DNA of 64,000 nucleotides from Paenibacillus rhizophilus (lineage in GTDB: Bacteria > Bacillota > Bacilli > Paenibacillales > Paenibacillaceae). Within the stretch, counting starts at the first letter, position 1, and every line of letters begins with the position of its first letter. Below the pieces are notes generated by a model that saw only the letters and a program-made list of their open reading frames with translations, did no database searches and was not told where the DNA came from. Below, piece after piece: positions 28,043 through 37,000 of the stretch. The stretch is from positions 310,001 to 374,000 of the forward strand of contig NZ_RQPI01000001.1 of NCBI RefSeq assembly GCF_003854965.1, given 5' to 3'. Position numbers and translations under genes: made by a program.

Positions 28043-28810
28043 ATGATCAAACGGGTTCAATCTTGGCTGGGCCGGGAAGAGCGGCAGCAGCCGGTCGATA
28101 TTTCACCGGACAATATTCCCCGGCATGTGGCTATCATTATGGACGGCAACGGACGCTGGGCCAAACGGCTCGGATTACCACGCGTTGTGGGTCATCAGAA
28201 TGGCATGAAGGCGGTTAAACGGGCTGCGATTGCCGCCGACGAGCTGGGGATTGAATACTTGACGATGTACGCCTTCTCGACGGAAAACTGGACACGACCC
28301 AAAGAGGAAGTCGACTTTCTGATGCGTTTGCCGCAAGAATTTTTGGCCATCGAGTTGGACGAACTGATTGAGAAGAATGTCCGTGTGCGAGTTATGGGAG
28401 ACAGCGAGGCATTGCCTTCGCATACCCGCAGAGCGATGGAAGAAGCGGTACTTCGCACGAAGCATAATACCGGACTTATTTTGAATTTCGCTCTGAATTA
28501 CGGAGGACGCAAGGAAATTGAGGACTGCATGCGCAGTTTGGGAAAAGATATCGCAGAGGGACGCTTGTCACCGGAACAAATTACAGCTGAGATGATCGAC
28601 AGCCGGCTGCTCTCCGGAGGCCTTCCCGACCCGGATCTGCTCATCCGGACGAGCGGAGAAATGCGTCTCAGCAACTTTATGCTCTGGCAACTGGCCTACA
28701 GCGAATTTTGGTTTACCGATATTTACTGGCCGGATTTCGGCAAGGAGCATCTGCTTCAGGCCGTGGCCGAGTACCAGCGGCGCACCCGCCGTTATGGCGG
28801 GCTTAAGTAG
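28043..28810 (+). CDS. uppS: Undecaprenyl diphosphate synthase
   Basis: UppS condenses isopentenyl diphosphate units to make the C55 lipid carrier of wall synthesis. The 255-residue protein carries HVAIIMDGNGRWAKRLGLPR with catalytic Asp34, the HQNGMKAVKR helix, YAFSTENWTRPKEEV and the C-terminal PDPDLLIRTSGEMRLSNFML. Its start is ATG 28043; the ATG at 28028 overlaps the GGAGGA site itself. cdsA, dxr and rseP follow, an envelope lipid group. Confidence 0.97.
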   Translation: MIKRVQSWLGREERQQPVDISPDNIPRHVAIIMDGNGRWAKRLGLPRVVGHQNGMKAVKRAAIAADELGIEYLTMYAFSTENWTRPKEEVDFLMRLPQEFLAIELDELIEKNVRVRVMGDSEALPSHTRRAMEEAVLRTKHNTGLILNFALNYGGRKEIEDCMRSLGKDIAEGRLSPEQITAEMIDSRLLSGGLPDPDLLIRTSGEMRLSNFMLWQLAYSEFWFTDIYWPDFGKEHLLQAVAEYQRRTRRYGGLK

Positions 28811-28830
28811 CCGATAGGAGTTGAGAACGC

Positions 28831-29634
28831 TTGAAGCAGCGACTGATAACCGGAGTGGCAGCCGGAGCTTTGTTTTTAGGTTTGTGCCTGCTTGGCGGCT
28901 GGTGGTTTCACCTTCTGTTAACCATTATGGCTTTGATCGGCTTCTATGAATTCGCCAAAATGATCGGCTGTTCACCTGCGGGCGGCAGTGCGATTGCAGG
29001 TTATGCAGCAGTGCTTTGCTTTATGATGCCCTGGGATTTGCTGGGTGCTTCCGCGCCTTTGTCCTGGCAGCAAGGGGTATGGCTTTTGATGCTGCTATTC
29101 CTTTTCATTACAGTCTTTACAAAGAATAAATTGGATATTCGCATAACCGCGCTGCTGTTCATCGGCGCTTTATACATAGGAACCGGATTTTCCTATATGG
29201 CGGTTTCCCGCTTCGCGCCGGATGGCCATGGGCTGTTCTGGACCTTCTTGCTCCTTTGCTGCATTTGGGGCAGCGATGCCGGAGCTTACTTTGTCGGCAG
29301 AGCGTGGGGGAAGGCAAAGCTCTGGCCGGCAATCAGCCCCAATAAGACGGTTGAAGGCGCAGTGGGCGGTGTGATCATCGCAATGGCAATTGCTATTGTG
29401 TTTGCTTTAATTTCCCCTGACTTGCTGACTTTCGGGCGGGCGATGATTATCGGTCTCGCCACCGCCGTTGTCGGGCAGCTTGGGGACCTTGTCCAATCGG
29501 CTTATAAAAGGACATACGGCATCAAGGATTCGGGATCGCTGCTGCCCGGTCACGGAGGCATTCTAGACCGATGCGACAGCTGGATTATCGTGTTCCCGTT
29601 CGTACATATATTGATGCTGATTCCCTATCACTAA
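28831..29634 (+). CDS. cdsA: Phosphatidate cytidylyltransferase CdsA
   Basis: CdsA makes CDP-diacylglycerol from phosphatidic acid and CTP, the branch point of phospholipid synthesis. The 267-residue protein has about eight membrane helices and the family signature near its end: YGIKDSGSLLPGHGGILDRC, then DSWIIVFPF. The SPNKTVEGAVGG motif is also present. The start is TTG 28831 with AGGAGTTGAGAACGC upstream. The usual Phe in LDRFDS is Cys here, a conservative-looking oddity. Confidence 0.95.
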   Translation: MKQRLITGVAAGALFLGLCLLGGWWFHLLLTIMALIGFYEFAKMIGCSPAGGSAIAGYAAVLCFMMPWDLLGASAPLSWQQGVWLLMLLFLFITVFTKNKLDIRITALLFIGALYIGTGFSYMAVSRFAPDGHGLFWTFLLLCCIWGSDAGAYFVGRAWGKAKLWPAISPNKTVEGAVGGVIIAMAIAIVFALISPDLLTFGRAMIIGLATAVVGQLGDLVQSAYKRTYGIKDSGSLLPGHGGILDRCDSWIIVFPFVHILMLIPYH

Positions 29635-29656
29635 CTTGAAGGAAGGTATGTGTCGC

Positions 29657-30796
29657 TTGAAAAAGATCAGCATTCTCGGCTCCACCGGTTCAATCGGGAC
29701 GCAAACGCTAGACGTTGCGGCCATGCATCCGGACAGCTTTGAAATTGACGGTCTCGCTGCGGGCAGCAACACGGCGCTTCTGCTGGAGCAGGTCCGCCGC
29801 TTCAGGCCGCGGCGGGTATCGGTCGCCAGCAAGGAGCTTGCCGACGACATCCGGCCGCAGCTTCCCGCCGGGGTTGAGCTGTTCAGCGGGGATGAGGGAC
29901 TTGTACAGATAGCGGCTGGCGGAGACGCCGATTATGTAGTGACTGCAGTTATGGGCAGCGTCGGTCTGCGCTCAACGCTTGCCGCCATCGAGGCGGGCAG
30001 GGACATCGGACTGGCCAACAAGGAAACCCTTGTGACGGCAGGACATCTTGTCACAGAGCTGGCCCGTTGCAAAGGGGTCAATTTGCTGCCAATCGACAGT
30101 GAGCATTCGGCGATCTTTCAATGCCTGAATGGAGAGAGAGCTCAGGATATCGCTTCAATTACGTTAACCGCTTCGGGTGGCTCCTTTCGGGATTTGACAA
30201 GGGAGCAGCTTCGAAACGTAACGGTCGAAGACGCGCTTCGCCATCCCAATTGGGCGATGGGCGCGAAGATTACAATCGACTCTGCCACGATGGTCAATAA
30301 AGGGTTGGAAGTTATCGAGGCCCATTGGCTGTTCGGTCTGCCTTACGAACAAATAGGCGTAGTGCTTCACCCGGAGAGCATTATTCACTCTTTTGTAGAG
30401 TTTCGCGACAGCAGCATCATCGCCCAGCTCGGCAATCCCGATATGCGTGTACCGATTCAATATGCGTTAACCTATCCTCAGCGGTGGCATTCGCCGGCGC
30501 AGCGGTTGTCGCTTGCGCAGGCAGGACAGCTGACATTCCGCGAAATGGATTTTGCGCGCTATCCTGCGTTAAGACTTGCCATTGAATGCGGCAAGATCGG
30601 CGGGACGGCGACAACTGCCTTCAATGCAGCGAACGAAGTCGCTGTCGCCCGCTTTTTGCGGCGTGATATCCCTTTTGTGCGGATTGAAGAGATATTGGAG
30701 GAAGTTCTCGAACGTCATACGGCCGAGAGCCATCCGAGCCTGGAGCAGATAGAGGATTGCGACCGTGCGGCACGCACACTGGCGCATAGCCTGTAA
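29657..30796 (+). CDS. dxr: 1-deoxy-D-xylulose 5-phosphate reductoisomerase
   Basis: Dxr converts DXP to MEP with NADPH, the committed step of the non-mevalonate isoprenoid pathway. The 379-residue protein has the NADPH motif LGSTGSIGTQTLDV, ANKETLVTAG, the metal-site LLPIDSEHSAIFQCL and the HPNWAMGAKITIDSATMVNKG block. TTG 29657 is chosen because AAGGAAGG lies 10 bases upstream; starts at 29636 or 29648 are on or before the site. It shares substrate logic with uppS upstream. Confidence 0.95.
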   Translation: MKKISILGSTGSIGTQTLDVAAMHPDSFEIDGLAAGSNTALLLEQVRRFRPRRVSVASKELADDIRPQLPAGVELFSGDEGLVQIAAGGDADYVVTAVMGSVGLRSTLAAIEAGRDIGLANKETLVTAGHLVTELARCKGVNLLPIDSEHSAIFQCLNGERAQDIASITLTASGGSFRDLTREQLRNVTVEDALRHPNWAMGAKITIDSATMVNKGLEVIEAHWLFGLPYEQIGVVLHPESIIHSFVEFRDSSIIAQLGNPDMRVPIQYALTYPQRWHSPAQRLSLAQAGQLTFREMDFARYPALRLAIECGKIGGTATTAFNAANEVAVARFLRRDIPFVRIEEILEEVLERHTAESHPSLEQIEDCDRAARTLAHSL

Positions 30797-30935
30797 GATG
30801 CTTAAAATCAAAGGCAAGAGCCGCCAATAACCGGAAAAATTGGTTTGAAGGGCTGATTCTCTTGTGCCGGATCGGAGAATAATGATAAATTAAGAGGACA
30901 TACTTCGGTCTTACACCTAAAGGGGGCTGCCAAAC

Positions 30936-32210
30936 TTGGAAATGGTTCAAGTCGTTTTTTTGACGGTGCTCATGTTCTTCGTACTGGTTACGGTACATGA
31001 ATGGGGACATTATTATTTTGCCAAACGCGCCGGGATTCTTGTAAGAGAATTTGCTATCGGTTTCGGTCCGAAACTGTTTTCCTATAAACGCAATGAAACC
31101 CAGTTTACGCTCCGCTTGCTTCCGTTCGGAGGATACGCGCGGATGGCCGGAGAAGATCCCGAAGTAATCGAAATTGCAGCCGGGCAGACCATAGCGGTGC
31201 GGCTAGGCAGCGGCAATGTCGTGAAGAACATTTATCTCGACCAGTTGGATACTCGCAGAAACGTCATCCGCGGCGAGGCGCAGCATGCGGACCTTGAGAA
31301 CGATCTTCAAATTAAGCTGGATGTGGATAGGGAAGTTACGACCTATTCCGTACATCCTCAGGCCATGATAGTCAAGGGCAGCCAGCAAATTCAGATCGCT
31401 CCCAAAAATCGGCAGTTCGGCAGCAAAACCGTCGGACAGCGTGCGCTTGCTATTGTGGCAGGACCCGTAATGAACTTTCTCCTGGCCTTCATCCTGTTCG
31501 GTGTATTCATTCAGATGGCCGGCGTTGCGGTAGAGAACCCGTCCTATGTGCTGATCGGCGAGGTCTCTGAGGGCATGCCTGCGGAAGCTGCGGGACTTCA
31601 GAAAGGCGATATCGTCTATTCGATTAATGGCGAGAACATAGGGGCGGATTATAAGAAGATGATCAGCTTGACTTCCGCATCCGAAGGAAAAGCAATGGAA
31701 TGGACTATTAAACGCGACGATCAGCTGATCAATGTAACGATGACGCCTCGCGGCATGGAAGGGCAGGAGGGCGGCAAAGTTGGGATTACACCGGAGCTTC
31801 CGACCCGTCATGCAACAATAGGCGAAACACTCAGCCTTTCGGGCAAAATGATGGTCACCACGACAGAACAGATTTTCATAGGCTTCAAACAGATTATTAA
31901 CCAGTTTAATATGGACGATCTCAGCGGGCCCGTCGGCACCTTCAAGCTGACCGGCCAAATTGCCCAGCAGGGTATCGTGTACTTGACCCACTGGACGGCC
32001 ATACTCAGCCTGTATCTCGGCATCTTCAATTTGCTCCCGATACCGGCGCTTGACGGAAGCCGGCTCGTGTTCCTTGGCGTGGAGGCGCTGCGCGGCAAAC
32101 CGGTTGATCCCAACCGGGAAGGCATGGTTCATTTCGTCGGCTTCGCGATGCTGTTTCTGCTGATGATCGCCGTTACCTATAACGATATTTTGCGCCTGAT
32201 TAGCGGTTAA
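30936..32210 (+). CDS. rseP: Site-2 zinc protease RseP/RasP
   Basis: RseP cleaves membrane substrates such as anti-sigma factors within the bilayer. The 424-residue protein has the zinc motif HEWGH at residues 21-25 in the first helix, a PDZ domain in the middle (about 200-285, GMPAEAAGLQKGDIVYSING) and the second metal motif NLLPIPALDGSRL near the end. The start is TTG 30936 with AAAGGGGGC upstream. The 139 bases after dxr hold no gene. Location before proS matches Bacillus rasP. Confidence 0.95.
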   Translation: MEMVQVVFLTVLMFFVLVTVHEWGHYYFAKRAGILVREFAIGFGPKLFSYKRNETQFTLRLLPFGGYARMAGEDPEVIEIAAGQTIAVRLGSGNVVKNIYLDQLDTRRNVIRGEAQHADLENDLQIKLDVDREVTTYSVHPQAMIVKGSQQIQIAPKNRQFGSKTVGQRALAIVAGPVMNFLLAFILFGVFIQMAGVAVENPSYVLIGEVSEGMPAEAAGLQKGDIVYSINGENIGADYKKMISLTSASEGKAMEWTIKRDDQLINVTMTPRGMEGQEGGKVGITPELPTRHATIGETLSLSGKMMVTTTEQIFIGFKQIINQFNMDDLSGPVGTFKLTGQIAQQGIVYLTHWTAILSLYLGIFNLLPIPALDGSRLVFLGVEALRGKPVDPNREGMVHFVGFAMLFLLMIAVTYNDILRLISG

Positions 32211-32219
32211 TTTTGTTTA

Positions 32220-32252
32220 GGCCCTATGCGGCAATCCACTGCCGCCCGGGCC
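32220..32252 (+). other. Nested hairpin between rseP and proS
   Basis: GGCCC pairs with GGGCC, and inside it GCGGCA pairs with TGCCGC around a 6-base loop. No T-run follows, and there is no T-box specifier or antiterminator, so I treat it as an RNA stability or processing hairpin. Confidence 0.4.
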
Positions 32253-32276
32253 CATTTACGGGAGGAACACCATTAT

Positions 32277-33725
32277 ATGTCAAAAGATAAGCAGTTTGTT
32301 ACGGAAATAACGCCGCAGGGCGAAGATTTCTCGCGTTGGTATATCGATGTCATCAAGAAAGCCGACCTGATGGATTACTCCCCGGTGCGCGGCTGCATCG
32401 TGTTCAAGCCGGACGGCTTCGAAATTTGGGAGCACATCCAGGAAGAGATGAACCGCCGATTCAAGGAAACGGGGCACCGCAACGCCTATTTCCCGTTGTT
32501 TATCCCGGAAAGCTTTTTTCAAAAGGAAAAAGAGCATGTCGAGGGCTTCAATCCGGAGCTGCCGTGGGTAACGGAAGCTGGCGGCGATAAGCTGGAAGAG
32601 CGGCTGGCTATCCGGCCGACCTCCGAAACGATGATTGGACATATGTATTCCAAGTGGATTCAGTCTTACCGTGACCTGCCGGTTCTCATTAATCAGTGGG
32701 CGAACGTCGTCCGTTGGGAAAAGCGGACGCTGCCCTTCATCCGCACAAGCGAGTTTTTGTGGCAGGAAGGTCATACGGCGCATGAGAACGAGGCTGAAGC
32801 GCGTGAAGAGACGATGCAGATGCTCGAAATCTACCGCGATTTTGTAGAAGGCTATTTGGCGATTCCGGTCATTACCGGACAGAAGACGCCTTCCGAGCGC
32901 TTTGCCGGAGCGGTGGACACGTACTCGATCGAGGCGATGATGAAGGATGGACGCGCTGTTCAGGCGGGAACCTCCCATTACCTCGGCACCAAATTTGCTG
33001 TGGCATTCGAGATTCAGTACCTCAGCCGCGATAACAATCTGGAATATGTGCATACGACTTCGTGGGGGACTAGCACTCGTATGATCGGCTCGATGATTAT
33101 GGTGCATGGTGACGACCGGGGTCTCGCCCTGCCGCCTAAAGTGGCGCCGACGCAAGTGATCATGATTCCAATCGGTCCTCCGAAGACGCGGGAAGCGGTC
33201 ATTGCCCGGACGGACGAGCTGTTCAAGGAACTGAAATCTGCAGGCATCCGCGTGCGCGTTGACGACCGTTCCGATGTGACGCCCGGCTGGAAATTCAATG
33301 AATATGAAATGCGCGGTGTGCCGGTCAGACTGGAGCTTGGGCCTCGTGACATGGAGAACGGCGTCTGCGTGCTCGTCTCCCGGATCAGCGGCGAGAAGAA
33401 AATCGTTCAGCAGGACCGGTTAGTGGAAGAAGTGGAGACCATGCTGCAGCAGGTTCATAACGAAATGTTCGAACGTGCCCTCAAATTCCGTGAGGAACAT
33501 TTCTATTCCGTCGAGACGCTGGATGAAATGAAAGCGGCAATGGAAGAGAAACGCGGCTTTGCGCTGGCCGGCTGGTGCGGCGACGATGCGTGCGAAGCAC
33601 AAGTAAAGGAAGAGACGGGAGCAACGAGCCGAAACATTCCTTTTGAACCGGGCGAAACGAAGAAGACATGTATCTGCTGCGGCAAACCGGCACAGCATAC
33701 GGTCGTGTTCGCCAAAGCGTACTAA
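32277..33725 (+). CDS. proS: Prolyl-tRNA synthetase, archaeal/eukaryal-like type without editing domain
   Basis: ProRS charges tRNA-Pro. The 482-residue protein is the short type: class II motif regions (RGCIVFKPDGFEIW, NVVRWEKRTLPFIRTSEFLW, then QEGHTAHE), an anticodon domain (IMIPIGPPKTREAV) and a C-terminal zinc-type module with Cys in GWCGDDACE and CICCGK. The roughly 180-residue editing insertion of bacterial-type ProRS (about 565 residues, as in B. subtilis at this locus) is missing. ATG 32277 matches the family start. Confidence 0.96.
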   Translation: MSKDKQFVTEITPQGEDFSRWYIDVIKKADLMDYSPVRGCIVFKPDGFEIWEHIQEEMNRRFKETGHRNAYFPLFIPESFFQKEKEHVEGFNPELPWVTEAGGDKLEERLAIRPTSETMIGHMYSKWIQSYRDLPVLINQWANVVRWEKRTLPFIRTSEFLWQEGHTAHENEAEAREETMQMLEIYRDFVEGYLAIPVITGQKTPSERFAGAVDTYSIEAMMKDGRAVQAGTSHYLGTKFAVAFEIQYLSRDNNLEYVHTTSWGTSTRMIGSMIMVHGDDRGLALPPKVAPTQVIMIPIGPPKTREAVIARTDELFKELKSAGIRVRVDDRSDVTPGWKFNEYEMRGVPVRLELGPRDMENGVCVLVSRISGEKKIVQQDRLVEEVETMLQQVHNEMFERALKFREEHFYSVETLDEMKAAMEEKRGFALAGWCGDDACEAQVKEETGATSRNIPFEPGETKKTCICCGKPAQHTVVFAKAY

Positions 33726-33830
33726 GGTTGTACAGCATTTTCATAAGCATTGGATAAAAGGAATGTAAGCTTCTGGCGATCAGGAGACGGCGGGCGGAAA
33801 GCCCGGGCGCTTTACGAACATATTGGCAGG

Positions 33831-33912
33831 GTTTAGCCTCACGCTATTTCTTGCCTGTATGCCTACGAGAGACGGGGAACCGTCTTTAGAGGACGGCCCC
33901 GCCGTTTCTTCT
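33831..33912 (+). repeat. Dispersed intergenic repeat, diverged copy B
   Basis: TTTAGCC and TATTTCTTGCCTGTAT align loosely with the AT-rich half of copies A and C. The hairpin then matches in layout: AGAGACG (33868-33874) with CGTTTCT (33903-33909), an inner GGGG/CCCC and CCGTC/GACGG stem, and the shared tail GCCGTTTCTTCT. Several differences from copies A and C are compensated by pairing. It lies 98 bases before polC. Confidence 0.5.
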
Positions 33913-34010
33913 CACCGGAAGCTTGTTTATTTGGAAGATTCATAGCGATAGAATGACAACAATGACAGCAAAGACCTCGCTTTATCGGGGAATGTAAAGG
34001 TGGGGGAAGC

Positions 34011-37000
34011 ATGGCTATTAGCGAGGAGAGAAGAAAACGGTTCGAGCTGCTGATGAAGCAGGGAGAGATTCCGCCTGCTTTGATTGATCCCTATTTTTTG
34101 GACGGCTATATCGACCGGGTGGAGATCAGCCGCGGCAACCGCGACTGGCGGATTGTCGTTGCGAAGCAGAGCCTGGTTCCGGCACAGGCCTATCGGACTT
34201 TTTGTCTGAGAATGCGGGAGCGGCTTCAGCATATCGCTAAGGTCAGCTTTTTGTTTCTTTATGAGGAACCGGTCAGCCGAAGCGATATTTTTCATGAATA
34301 TTGGGGGCTGTTCCTGGAGTGGGTTCACCGGGAGATTCCTTCCGTTAACGGTTGGCTGACGCGTTCGGAGCAGACGCTTCAGGGCGATACGCTGATGCTG
34401 AATATGAGCGATCAAATGTCACTGGATCTGGCCCGAAAAAAAAGCATCGATGGGGCGATCATCCGGTTTTACGATACGTATTTCGGTCTTTCCCTGCGCG
34501 TAAAAGTGCAGATTGCGGAGAAAGAAAACAAGGTCGAGGCTTTCGAGGAATTCCAGCAGAAGCTCCAGCAGGAGCAGCGGGAAATTATCGAGCAGATGAT
34601 GACGGCTATAGAGTCCGAGGTTTCCTCCGAGGACAGCGGCGGGGAGGAAACCGTTCCTCTTCAAGTCGGATATGATATCAAGGATCAACCCGTGCCGATT
34701 GTGGAGATCCAGGATGAAGAGAAAAGAATAGCGATCCAAGGGACGATTTTTGGACTTGACCGCAAGGAGCTGCGCAACGGAAGCACGCTGTTCACGTTCA
34801 GTTTGACCGACTTTACCGATTCGCTGCAAATGAAGATGTTTGCCAAAACGAAAGACGATCTGAAAGTAATGAGCCAGCTGGCGAACGGCAAATGGGTAAA
34901 AGCGCGCGGACGTGTAGAATACGACCGTTTCATGCAGACCCCGGAACTGGTGATGATTCCATCGGACCTGTCCGAGGTGTCGGCTCCGCCGGCCCGCAAG
35001 GACAATGCGCCGCAGAAGCGGGTAGAGTTTCATCTTCACAGCACCATGAGTACGATGGACGCGGTAACGCCGATCGGAGATTATGTCAAGACCGCAGCCA
35101 AGTGGGGACATCCGGCGATTGCCGTCACCGACCACGGCGGAGTGCAGTGCTATCCCGATGCGGCCAAGGCGGCGAAGAAGAACGGCATCAAAATGCTGTA
35201 CGGCGTTGAAGCGAATGTGGTTAACGATGCGGTTAATGTAGTGGAGAATCCTCAGCCGCTGGAGCTTAGAACTGCAACTTATGTCGTTTTTGATATCGAG
35301 ACCACCGGCCTCTCTATTACGCGCAACAATATCACCGAGCTTGCCGCCGTCAAGATGCAGGGCGGTCAGGAAATCGACAGATACACTACTTTTGTCAACC
35401 CGCATGAAAAAATCCCTTACCATATTCAGCAGCTGACCAATATTACTGACGATATGGTAAAGGATGCCCCCGATCTTGAGCCTGTGCTGCATGAATTTGT
35501 TGCTTTTATCGGGGACAGTGTTCTCGTTGCGCATAACGCCCGGTTCGATATGGGGTTTATCCAGGCATCGCTGGCCAAGTTTGGGCTGCCGCTTCTGCCT
35601 AATCCTTCGCTTGATACGTTGGAGTTGGCGCGGCTGTTGTATCCGAATATGAAAAATCACCGGCTTAATACGCTGGCTGACAAATATAAAGTTTTGCTGG
35701 AAAGCCATCACCGGGCGGTTGACGATACGGTGGCGCTGGGTGGAGTCCTGAACGGACTTTTGGCCGATGCCGAGAAGCTGAAAGGGCTGACGATGCTGGA
35801 CCGTCTGAATGACGAGGTCGGCAAGGATCTGTCCAACACGCGTCCGTTTCACTGCTGTATTTACGCCCTGAATATGACCGGAAAGAAGAACCTGTACAAG
35901 CTTGTATCCTTATCTCACACCGATTATTTCAAGCGGGTGCCCTGCATTCCAAAGTCCAAGCTGGAGACCATGCGGGACGGATTGCTGGTTATTTCCGGCT
36001 GTGAGCGGGGAGAGTTCTTCGAAGCCGTATTGAACAAAACGGCCGAGGAAGCGATGGAGGTCGCCCAGTTCTACGACGTGCTGGAAATCCAGCCGCTGAC
36101 CATGTACATGCATCTTGTGGACAAAGGCTTCGTGGCAAGCCCTGATGAGCTGCGCGACGTCGTCCGCCGGATCTGCGAGATCGGGGAGAAACTCAGTAAG
36201 CCGGTAATCGCGACTGGTAACGTGCATTATCTGGAGCCCCGTTACAAGCTGTTTCGCGATATTACGATCCACGGCATTACGGGATTTAGTCCGCTGAAGG
36301 ATCAGCGCAAGCCGGACGCCCACTTCAGGACAACGGAAGAAATGCTGCAGGAATTTGATTTTCTGGGCGAGGATAAAGCGATGGAGGTCGTTGTCACCAA
36401 TACGGTGGAGCTGGCCGAGCGCTTTGAGCCGTTCGAGCTGTTCCCCGACAAGCTGTTCACGCCGATCATCGACGGAGCGGACGAGGAGATTCGTGAAACC
36501 TGCTACCGGACGGCAAGATCCATTTATGGAGAGGATTTGCCCGAAGTGGTTGTTGCCCGCCTTGAAAAAGAACTGGAGCCGATCATCAAGTACGGCTTCT
36601 CCGCCAACTACCTGATTTCAGAGCGGCTGGTTAAAAAATCGAACCAGGACGGGTACCTCGTCGGCTCCCGTGGTTCGGTCGGCTCCTCTGTGGTGGCGAC
36701 GTTCCTCGGCATATCCGAGGTTAACCCGCTTCCAGCGCATTACATTTGTCTTAACCCGGAATGCCGGCACAGCGAATGGTTCCTCGACGGCAGCGTACCG
36801 AGCGGATTCGACCTTCCGGACAAGGCATGCCCAGACTGCGGAGAGAAGCTGAAAGGCGAAGGCCAGGACATTCCGTTCGAGACGTTTCTCGGCTTCAAGG
36901 GCGACAAGGTGCCCGATATCGACCTTAACTTTTCCGGGGAATATCAGCCGCATGCGCATAATTATACGAAGGTGCTGTTCGGTGAAAAAAGCGTCTTCCG

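Noticed and set aside
32211..32276. T-box leader before proS
   Set aside because: The gap is only 66 bases with one nested hairpin; no specifier loop or T-box sequence is present.
34419..35852. 477-residue open frame on the - strand opposite polC
   Set aside because: It is a shadow of polC codon bias, with low-complexity basic translation and no motifs.
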